Of a stretch of DNA of 64,000 nt, positions 57,957 to 64,000 are shown in pieces. The notes under the pieces are model-generated. The model ran no database searches. It saw only the letters and a list, made by a program, of their open reading frames with translations, and had not been told where the DNA came from. The stretch's first letter is position 1. Each line of letters starts with the position of its first letter. The DNA is from CAKVOD01 sp964606505 (GTDB taxonomy: Bacteria > Bacillota > Clostridia > Christensenellales > UBA1242): NCBI GenBank assembly GCA_964606505.1, contig CAZSGM010000002.1:1-64000 (forward strand), in the 5' to 3' direction. A program made the translations under genes and the position numbers.

Positions 57957-58475
57957 TTAGTCGTCCCAGTCAAACGGTTTTATCGCCGCACTGTCAAGCC
58001 CTGTGATGTTGTAGGGGTTGGCGTCGCGGTGCGAGGAAAGGCGCAGGGCAGTGTTACTGAATTCCTTTAGTATATCCATTAAGAGTACGACGTTTTCTTC
58101 GCCGACATTATCAAGAAAGTTTTGCATCGCTACATTCATATTGTAGCAGCGGCTGTCGACGCTCTCGCGAACCGAGTCGTCAAGTTTTAGGTAATGGTTT
58201 TTCATATTGCCGTCCGTCGCAAAGTCCTCAATGTAACCTTTTTTCCTAAGCTTGTTGCAAAACTGCGTAACCGCGGACTTGGTCAGCCCTAGGCGTTTTG
58301 CAATCTGGCTCTTGTGAATTGGCTCTTTGACGCGCTCCGATTCGTTGATTATCGCCAAAATCATTATCTCACTGTACGTCAGCCCTAAATCTTCCCACGT
58401 TTGCAACGCGTACTTTCTTATCTCGTCGTTTGTTTCCGCCAGCGTCTTGAGCATTAACTCGCTCATTTTCCCCAT
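57957..58475 (-). CDS. MarR-family regulator
   Basis: 172 residues with an AGAGGT site. Winged helix: IMILAIINESERVKEPIHKSQIAKRLGLTKSAVTQFCNKLRKKGYIE in overlapping form, recognition helix near 60-74, wing near 80-92, then the dimerisation helices. 113 bases before the ABC exporter on the same strand, so both form one unit. The promoter has a palindrome right behind the -10 (58492-58504), consistent with autorepression. Confidence 0.88.
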   Translation of the reverse strand: MGKMSELMLKTLAETNDEIRKYALQTWEDLGLTYSEIMILAIINESERVKEPIHKSQIAKRLGLTKSAVTQFCNKLRKKGYIEDFATDGNMKNHYLKLDDSVRESVDSRCYNMNVAMQNFLDNVGEENVVLLMDILKEFSNTALRLSSHRDANPYNITGLDSAAIKPFDWDD

Positions 58476-58491
58476 AAACGTATACCTCTTT

Positions 58492-58504
58492 TAAATAATA
58501 TTTA
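58492..58504. promoter_or_regulatory. Candidate MarR operator
   Basis: TAAATAATATTTA, a perfect 5-3-5 palindrome between the -10 and the marR ribosome site. Confidence 0.45.
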
Positions 58505-58514
58505 CCACCTAATT

Positions 58515-58543
58515 ATTATATTTGAATTTGCTTTAAAAGTCAA
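58515..58543 (-). promoter_or_regulatory. Promoter of the marR-ABC operon
   Basis: Read on the minus strand: TTGACT, 17-base spacer, TATAAT. Confidence 0.75.
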
Positions 58544-58631
58544 CTATTTGCGGCAACCAATAACACTACAATTTGTTGTTTTTGTAGCCTCTCCCAAAAT
58601 TTAAAATGTTTATTTTTGTTATTTTAATTAT

Positions 58632-58660
58632 TTGGAATTTTATTTTAATTGTGTTAAAAT
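58632..58660 (+). promoter_or_regulatory. Promoter of the split surface-protein gene
   Basis: TTGGAA, 17-base spacer, TAAAAT with an upstream TGT. Confidence 0.6.
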
Positions 58661-58690
58661 AAGGTAGTTTGTAAGAAAGGAGATTACCAG

Positions 58691-59830
58691 ATGAGAAATT
58701 ACAAGATTAAAACCTTTAATGCAAGCACTCGAATTTTAAGGCGTTTGGAGCATCCAACAATGCGCTTTATTATGTGGCTAATGCTAGTTAGTGTTTTGCT
58801 AGTGTTTGCAATGACACCAATTTTGGATGCGAACAGGAAAGGAACACTCAACGCAGGACAAACAGACACGGGTGTTCAGTACACAAGCGCCCCTTGGGTG
58901 CAAGTAAACAACGGAACGGCGTTGTTTACAAGTGGAAGCGGAATAAATGCAACTACGCTTTATGACCTGCTTTCAAAAGTTAACCAAACTTCAGTTTGGG
59001 AAAGTTATAAGACGAAAAATTCTAACGCATATCTTTCAGCCAAAAACTTTGGCAAATTAAACGGAACTAATGCACAACTGCAAGTGCAGTTGTTTGATAG
59101 TTCAACCTTGGGGACAATTAGCACGGCAAATAATACAAATCTTAACATAGACGGAGCAACCAGCGTATTATGGCAAGCAGTTTATCGTTCAATGGGTTCA
59201 ACGGGCGATGTGCTTACACTGTATATGAACGATATTTATTGTGATGATGTATATTTTGACAATACATCGCCATATTATGGGTATTATAAGGATAGCAACC
59301 TGAGAGAAGTTGCTAAAGGCACGTATGCAGCACTTGAAAACAAGTATAAAACCTTAGATACCTACACTGTATTACCACAAAATGTCCCAGGGCAATGGCA
59401 AAGCAGTGCTAATCAAACGGGTTCAGATAAAACTCAAAGTTCGTATACGTCAGGCGCAAGTAAGGTATATAGCGGCGCTTCGTACGATGCAATAAACAAT
59501 GGTTTGGACGATTCGGGAACTAGACATACCAGTTGGACGGATTTAAGTACAACCACTACCACCCCATATAATAACGACAAATTGTGGGTACCGAGCAACT
59601 ATGAAGTAATATATAAGGACAACACCACGGACGGTTCAACGAGTTATGTAAGCAGTTCCTCAAGTGCAGATGCAACGCTAACTAATGGAACGAGCGGCGG
59701 CTCTGACGGCGAAAACGACGGACGCAGTGGGCTATGGGAACTCAATGGGTACGACCGCGCAAGCGGTTCGTGGGCGTGGCTGCGTTCTGGCGATTCAAAC
59801 TATAGCCTTTACGCGCGTGCTGTCTACTGA
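58691..59830 (+). CDS. Secreted DUF6273-type surface protein, N-terminal part (gene broken by TGA)
   Basis: 379 residues with an AAGGAG site. Long basic N-region, then a signal helix (FIMWLMLVSVLLVFAMTP). The domain from about 60 to 379 has the marks of DUF6273 proteins: LWQAVYRS, DKLWVPSNYEVI, GLWELNG and WAWLRSGDSNYSLYARAVY. The stop TGA at 59828 is followed in the same frame by DGSNGSNYVNDTGGVRVALHLNL, which is the normal end of this domain (..GVRPALxLNL). So one codon, perhaps TCA to TGA, splits a longer gene. The remainder is listed at 59873. Confidence 0.8.
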   Translation: MRNYKIKTFNASTRILRRLEHPTMRFIMWLMLVSVLLVFAMTPILDANRKGTLNAGQTDTGVQYTSAPWVQVNNGTALFTSGSGINATTLYDLLSKVNQTSVWESYKTKNSNAYLSAKNFGKLNGTNAQLQVQLFDSSTLGTISTANNTNLNIDGATSVLWQAVYRSMGSTGDVLTLYMNDIYCDDVYFDNTSPYYGYYKDSNLREVAKGTYAALENKYKTLDTYTVLPQNVPGQWQSSANQTGSDKTQSSYTSGASKVYSGASYDAINNGLDDSGTRHTSWTDLSTTTTTPYNNDKLWVPSNYEVIYKDNTTDGSTSYVSSSSSADATLTNGTSGGSDGENDGRSGLWELNGYDRASGSWAWLRSGDSNYSLYARAVY

Positions 59831-60000
59831 GATGGTAGTAACGGCAGCAATTATGTTAATGATACCGGTGGTGTGCGCGTAGCGCTCCATCTCAATCTGG
59901 AATCTCTCGCAAGTTCTCAACTTGCGAGCATATCAGCCAGCGCGAATGCGTCTGGCAGCGCCTCGTGCGTAAGCACCGCTGTAAGCGGACACGAGGCGCT
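59828..60000. repeat. Three successive inverted repeats behind the in-frame TGA
   Basis: TGAGATGG (59828) faces CCATCTCA (59887). CTCGCAAGTT-CTC-AACTTGCGAG is a perfect hairpin (59906-59928). AGCGCCTCGTG (59957) faces CACGAGGCGCT (59990) with an inner CCGCT/AGCGG stem. Confidence 0.8.
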
Positions 60001-60643
60001 ACAAACAAAGAAAACCGATTTTAACTATTCAAATTACGTGATACCACAGGATGATACAACAAAAGGTAAAAGAACGATAACTTTTAGCGGAGTTAATACA
60101 ACAACGCACAAAATAAGTTCGTTTGAACTACAGCAAGGAGACACAACAAAAACAATAAGTGTTACAACCGAAGGCGGAAGTGGAACGCGAGAAAGCACGG
60201 GAGTGTGCGATTACTCATATACATACAGTGGCGGGACACTGACAATTGAAGTAAAAGATGTGAGTAAAGCGGGGGCGCTAAATGTGCAAGCAATCGTTGT
60301 GGAAGCGCAAACGGATATGACATTAAATTTACAAGTAACCAATAGCGCAAAAAATAGTTTGTTAGTACTGACATTCTTAAACGGGGACAATAAAATTGGA
60401 GAATACGGCTTTGTATATAGTGAAAGTGTGCAAACCGCAAGCATAACATTGCCACAAAGCACAACAATAAAAATACTTGCAACCAAGCCATTTGGTAGCC
60501 GTGTCGAATTTGAATTTGACAATGTTGCCGTGTCGCCAAGTGGAGTAACGAGTTACCTAATAAATACAGGTAATGCGTCCTCAAAAACCCTAACCGTAAC
60601 CCTCACAGGCGACGGCAGCTGGAGCAACGCAATCGTAATATAA
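59873..60643 (+). CDS. C-terminal part of the same surface protein
   Basis: Same frame as the preceding gene, open since the TGA at 59828; a GTG at 59873 could start a free product of 256 residues but has no ribosome site. It begins with the last strand of DUF6273 (VRVALHLNLESL), then a Ser/Ala linker whose DNA holds strong hairpins. The C-terminal module (about 150 residues) has TIKILATKPFGSRVEFEF and ends TVTLTGDGSWSNAIVI. The module matches the C-terminus of the protein at 30709 (YKILISKPYVWNFEI ... TVTITASGG). More likely a broken gene or read-through product than an independent gene. Confidence 0.6.
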   Translation: MRVALHLNLESLASSQLASISASANASGSASCVSTAVSGHEALQTKKTDFNYSNYVIPQDDTTKGKRTITFSGVNTTTHKISSFELQQGDTTKTISVTTEGGSGTRESTGVCDYSYTYSGGTLTIEVKDVSKAGALNVQAIVVEAQTDMTLNLQVTNSAKNSLLVLTFLNGDNKIGEYGFVYSESVQTASITLPQSTTIKILATKPFGSRVEFEFDNVAVSPSGVTSYLINTGNASSKTLTVTLTGDGSWSNAIVI

Positions 60644-61020
60644 CACTTAAAAAATAAAATATTGAAAAGTTAAGTAATGCGATAGAAAAACAATATAACG
60701 TACGAATAATATAGCAGATGAATAGCATAATATTTAAATCATTATTGCTATGTATTAATTTAAAAATATTCCGTTAATGAAAAAAAGTGGTAACTTTACC
60801 ACTTTTTTTCATTAAGTGATACTTTTGTCTTGACTTTTTTTTAAATTATGGCTATACTTTTAACAAAAGATGTAGCAAATTTCTTGCAAATTGCATAATT
60901 TTGCTAGCTAAAATTTACTTATTACTTATAGTTGAATTAGTATTTAACAAAAGTAATTTAGCATATATGTCAATGTTAATTTATTAATAAAAATCAAATT
61001 TTTTAAAAAGGAAACAAAAA
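60644..61020. other. Intergenic region
   Basis: Contains the first copy of the 45-bp hairpin (60773). The rest is AT-rich without a clear promoter; an AAAAGGA site for the next gene lies at the end. Confidence 0.4.
60773..60817. terminator. Bidirectional terminator, copy 1
   Basis: GTTAATGAAAAAAAGTGG paired with CCACTTTTTTTCATTAA around TAACTTTA. Identical to 62439-62483 over all 45 bases. Confidence 0.85.
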
Positions 61021-62316
61021 ATGATTAATAGAGATTACTACTTAAACGCATTAATTAATAGAAAACACAACACGTTTATAAAAGTCGTATCTGGGATGCG
61101 TAGGTGCGGAAAATCTTATTTGTTGAATACAATTTTTTACCAACATTTATTAGACTGTGGGGTTGCACCCGACCATATCATTAAGTTCGCATTTGACTCT
61201 GCCGACGATTTAAGTTTGATCGGGGAGGACTTAATAGCAATTACGGAAAACAATAGTAAGGTAGATCCTAAAAAATTTATTGATTACATCAAAACTCAAA
61301 TCAAAGACGACAAAATGTACTATTTGCTTTTGGACGAAGTGCAAAATTTGGGGGCTTTTGAAACTGTTTTGAATGGTTATTTAAGAAAGCCAAACCTTGA
61401 TATATATGTAACTGGAAGTAACGCTAAATTTTTGTCTAAGGACATAATTACTGAATTTGCTGGGCGTGGAGATGAAATCAAAATGCTTCCGCTTTCCTTT
61501 GCGGAATTTATGACGACATTTAAAGGCGAGAAGGCGGAAGGCTTGCAAGTGTATATGACTTATGGGGGGTTACCGCAGACGGTTTTATTTCAAACAGACG
61601 AACAAAAAATTGAGTACTTAAAAACTCTTTTTGAAGAAACGTACATTCGCGACATTAAAAAACGTTATAATTTGAGAAAGAACAACATTGAATTGGATGA
61701 ACTATTGAACATTCTTTCCTCTTCAATAGGTTCACTAACCAATCCGTCAAAATTAAGTAACACTTTTAAGTCCCTTAAAAATATAACAATTACGCGGAAT
61801 ACAATAGAAAAATATATAAACTATATAAAAGATTCCTTTATAATAGACGAAGCAAGACAGTACGATATAAAGGGTAAAAAGTATATCAATTCGCCGCAAA
61901 AGTATTATTTTACTGACTTAGGGCTTAGAAACGCAAAGATTAATTTTAGACAACTGGAAGAGACTCATTCAATGGAAAATGTTATTTTTAACGAACTTAA
62001 ATTGAGAGGCTTTAACGTTGATGTGGGTGTAGTTGAGCAACGCGTTAAGGACGAGAACGGTAAAGTAACACGCACAAGATTGGAAATTGATTTTGTTGCA
62101 AATAAGGGCTTTAACAGATATTATATTCAGTCCGCACTTGCTATGCCAACACTTGAAAAAGAGCAACAAGAACAGCGCTCTTTGATTAAAATTAACGACT
62201 CGTTTAAAAAACTTATCATTACTGGAGGATTTACGCAACAACATTATAATAATGAGGGCGTCCTTATAATGAACATTTACGACTTTTTGTTAAATCCTAA
62301 TAGTTTAAGCATATAA
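61021..62316 (+). CDS. AAA ATPase with DUF4143
   Basis: 431 residues with an AAAGGA site. Walker A SGMRRCGKSYLL (residues 24-35), Walker B YLLLDEVQNL, sensor VTGSNAKFLS, and GRGDEIKMLPLSFAEF. The C-terminal DUF4143 has YTDLGLRNAK-type YYFTDLGLRN and a nuclease-fold EIDFVANKG end. Widespread in gut bacteria, usually alone, with a role not established (defence or mobile-linked functions have been suggested). Flanked on both sides by the same 45-bp hairpin, as if carried in as a cassette. Confidence 0.9.
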   Translation: MINRDYYLNALINRKHNTFIKVVSGMRRCGKSYLLNTIFYQHLLDCGVAPDHIIKFAFDSADDLSLIGEDLIAITENNSKVDPKKFIDYIKTQIKDDKMYYLLLDEVQNLGAFETVLNGYLRKPNLDIYVTGSNAKFLSKDIITEFAGRGDEIKMLPLSFAEFMTTFKGEKAEGLQVYMTYGGLPQTVLFQTDEQKIEYLKTLFEETYIRDIKKRYNLRKNNIELDELLNILSSSIGSLTNPSKLSNTFKSLKNITITRNTIEKYINYIKDSFIIDEARQYDIKGKKYINSPQKYYFTDLGLRNAKINFRQLEETHSMENVIFNELKLRGFNVDVGVVEQRVKDENGKVTRTRLEIDFVANKGFNRYYIQSALAMPTLEKEQQEQRSLIKINDSFKKLIITGGFTQQHYNNEGVLIMNIYDFLLNPNSLSI

Positions 62317-62597
62317 TAAATTTTATAGTTTAAATTTTATTATAATTAAGATAACTTCACAATCGCAAGTTTGTTTAATGAATTGCAAAAATATAATGCT
62401 TTTATATTTTTTATTGGGGGGGGCGAAGCATTATATTTGTTAATGAAAAAAAGTGGTAACTTTACCACTTTTTTTCATTAAGTATGCAAATTTATTTCTC
62501 AGCAGAGACGAGATAATATTGGGAAAGACATTAAGACAGCGGAAATTTGCTTTTGCACCAATAACTTTTAATATCTTTTAAAGCACAAAAAATTCCG
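62317..62597. other. Intergenic region with second hairpin
   Basis: Holds an eight-G run (62416-62423) and the second copy of the 45-bp hairpin. No gene. Confidence 0.4.
62439..62483. terminator. Bidirectional terminator, copy 2
   Basis: Same 45 bases as at 60773. It ends the ATPase gene. Confidence 0.85.
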
Positions 62598-62655
62598 TTA
62601 TCGGAAATTTTGCGAGGTATAAGTCATTGACAAATTTCCGATAATGAATTATACT
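62598..62655 (+). promoter_or_regulatory. Promoter and operator of the Fic gene
   Basis: Promoter TTGACA (62627-62632), 17-base spacer, TATACT (62650-62655). TTATCGGAAATTT (62598-62610) and AAATTTCCGATAA (62632-62644) are perfect 13-bp inverted copies; the second covers the promoter spacer. TTCCG-TTAT-CGGAA around the first copy adds a small palindrome. Confidence 0.7.
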
Positions 62656-62677
62656 ATTACAAAATAGGGGTTTGCGT

Positions 62678-63568
62678 ATGAGTTATTTATCGGTTGAAGA
62701 AATAGCAAAAAAATGGAATATTTCGGGCAGAATGGTTAGGAATTACTGCAAAAATGGCAGGGTGCATGGGGCTTTTTTAGTCGGCAAAACTTGGAATATT
62801 CCAGAAGGTGCGGTAAAGCCTAAGCGAGAAAGTAAAAGTCAATTTTGCGATAATGTGTTATTAAATACATTGAAAGAGCAAAAGGTGATGAAACTTAGCG
62901 GCGGAATTTATCATAAAACACAGATTGAACTTACCTTCAATTCAAATCACATTGAGGGTAGCACATTAACTTACGACCAAACGCGGTATATATTTGAAAC
63001 TAATACTATAGGCGTTCAGCAGGCGGCAATTAATGTTGACGATGTTGTTGAAACCGTAAATCACTTTAAATGTGTCGACTATATAATTGATAATGCCTTA
63101 AAGCCGATTTCGGAACATATGATAAAGGAGTTGCATTTTATTCTAAAAAATGGAACAAGCGATAGCAGGCAAGAATGGTTTAGTGTTGGTAAATACAAAA
63201 AACTGCCAAACGAAGTAGGTGGGCAGGCAACTTGTGCGCCCGAAGATGTTAAGCAAGCAATGCAAGAACTTTTATCTGATTATAATAAATGCGAACACAA
63301 GAGCTTTGAAAAAATTTTGGAATTTCATAAAAATTTTGAAAGCATCCATCCTTTTCAAGATGGGAATGGGCGTGTTGGTAGGCTTTTGATGTTTAAGGAA
63401 TGTTTAGCAAATGGTATTGTCCCATTTATTATTGACGAGGGGCATAAAATGTTTTACTATCGAGGGCTTAAAGAATGGGAAAATGAAAGGTTTTTTTTAA
63501 TTGATACTTGCCTATCTTGCCAAGATAAATACAAGGCGTGGCTGGATTATTTTAAAATTCCATATTAA
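62678..63568 (+). CDS. Fic-family protein with N-terminal helix-turn-helix
   Basis: 296 residues from the ATG at 62678, 7 bases behind AGGGG. N-terminal excisionase/MerR-like helix-turn-helix (YLSVEEIAKKWNISGRMVRNY). Inhibitory helix motif SNHIEG (the [ST]xxxE[GN] of N-terminally inhibited Fic proteins) near residue 90. Fic core HPFQDGNGRVGR near 226-237, with all catalytic residues. Fic enzymes transfer AMP from ATP onto protein hydroxyls. The fused DNA-binding domain and the inverted repeats on its promoter suggest that it represses itself. Confidence 0.92.
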   Translation: MSYLSVEEIAKKWNISGRMVRNYCKNGRVHGAFLVGKTWNIPEGAVKPKRESKSQFCDNVLLNTLKEQKVMKLSGGIYHKTQIELTFNSNHIEGSTLTYDQTRYIFETNTIGVQQAAINVDDVVETVNHFKCVDYIIDNALKPISEHMIKELHFILKNGTSDSRQEWFSVGKYKKLPNEVGGQATCAPEDVKQAMQELLSDYNKCEHKSFEKILEFHKNFESIHPFQDGNGRVGRLLMFKECLANGIVPFIIDEGHKMFYYRGLKEWENERFFLIDTCLSCQDKYKAWLDYFKIPY

Positions 63569-63722
63569 GTAACACTAAATAGTTATGCTGCTTGAATGCT
63601 TATAATATTATAAGGAAAACTGTTATTAACAATTTGAGGCAAACCTTGTGGGGGTGGGGCGCAAAAAATAATGTGGCATTTAAAAAAAATATGAAAATGT
63701 TTAAATTTTTTTGTTCAAATTC

Positions 63723-63751
63723 TTGTATTTTTTTTGAGTGTGTGGTATAAT
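63723..63751 (+). promoter_or_regulatory. Promoter of bipA
   Basis: TTGTAT, 17-base spacer, TATAAT with an extended TGG. Confidence 0.7.
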
Positions 63752-63816
63752 TATTAAAATTATATTAGATATAGCGCAATGTATGCGCATATTTTTTTTG
63801 AATTTAGGAGTGAATT

Positions 63817-64000
63817 ATGCAATTTTCAAAGGAAAAGATTAGGAATGTAGCGATTATTGCGCACGTTGACCACGGCAAGACTTCGCTAGTAAACGAAATG
63901 CTTAAGCAAGGCGGGGTTTTCCGTCAAAACCAAGAGGTTGGCGACAGAGTTATGGACAGCAACGCTCTTGAACGTGAGCGCGGTATCACAATTTTAGCGA
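63817..64000 (+). CDS. typA: GTPase BipA/TypA (partial, 5' end)
   Basis: First 61 codons, TAGGAG site. G1 IAHVDHGKTSL and the effector region VMDSNALERERGITILA match BipA/TypA (LepA would read AHIDHGKSTL and MDLERERGIT). A translational GTPase that binds ribosomes and aids 50S assembly at low temperature. Continues past the window. Confidence 0.93.
   Translation, partial: MQFSKEKIRNVAIIAHVDHGKTSLVNEMLKQGGVFRQNQEVGDRVMDSNALERERGITILA

Noticed and set aside
59828..59894. TGA plus downstream stem as a selenocysteine signal
   Set aside because: The arm closes 60 bases away and lacks the compact loop of a bacterial SECIS; a secreted structural protein is not a likely selenoprotein.

Overview
The window looks like chromosomal DNA of a low-GC Gram-positive bacterium of the Clostridia type. 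Support for this comes from spoIIR and a SpoIIM-like gene, DnaD and DnaC-like primosome proteins, strong AGGAGG-type ribosome sites, sigma-A promoters (TTGACA-17-TATAAT) and very large secreted proteins of the kind common in uncultured gut Clostridia. TGA is used as an ordinary stop.

Layout. 1-130 holds the last codons of a secreted protein. 583-11.9 kb is housekeeping: a giant CvpA-like membrane protein, glmM, a SpoIIM-like protein, DnaD + DnaC-like replication loaders, dinB and spoIIR. At 12.24 kb is tRNA-Ser(UGA). An AT-rich mobile region (about 12.33-20.46 kb) is inserted exactly behind its CCA end and has pushed the tRNA's own terminator to 20.46 kb. The region has two parts. The first is a phage- or plasmid-like module: an HUH rolling-circle Rep, six small genes, divergent Cro/CI-like repressors with three 17-bp operators, and a large serine recombinase. 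The second is a type IIG restriction-modification gene with an AbrB-like partner, bracketed by 19-bp direct repeats. After it come a small unknown gene and a SAM-I-type riboswitch with terminator that controls an unknown 88-aa protein.

21.9-34.7 kb carries a leucine-rich-repeat lipoprotein, an SDR enzyme, the nucleoside salvage genes deoB and punA, tyrS, and a secreted beta-helix protein. In front of that last gene lies a run of 12 G that puts an upstream start codon out of frame, a likely phase-variation switch. 34.8-39.1 kb is a four-gene ABC-2 exporter operon (two ATPase/permease pairs) divergent from a TetR-type regulator. 39.2-43.6 kb has a DUF262/DUF1524 (GmrSD-like) defence-type protein, tRNA-Leu(CAG), a TatD nuclease, a TcdA-like E1 enzyme and tRNA-Ser(GCU). 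43.9-55 kb has an SGNH hydrolase, a 971-aa membrane-anchored surface protein, ychF with a partner gene, uppP, a Ca2+-type P-ATPase and trxB. 55-64 kb has a MacB-like ABC exporter with a MarR regulator, a surface protein gene split by one in-frame TGA, a DUF4143 ATPase flanked by two identical 45-bp terminator hairpins, a Fic protein with its own operator, and the start of bipA/typA.

Themes. Three secreted proteins (left edge, 30.7 kb, 58.7 kb) share a C-terminal tail ending in -IV(I/V); two visibly share a module of about 110 residues. Intergenic DNA repeatedly contains short, locus-specific degenerate tandem repeats of 12-22 bp. The most unusual items are the tRNA-Ser composite element, the G12 switch, the shared C-terminal module and the orphan riboswitch gene.
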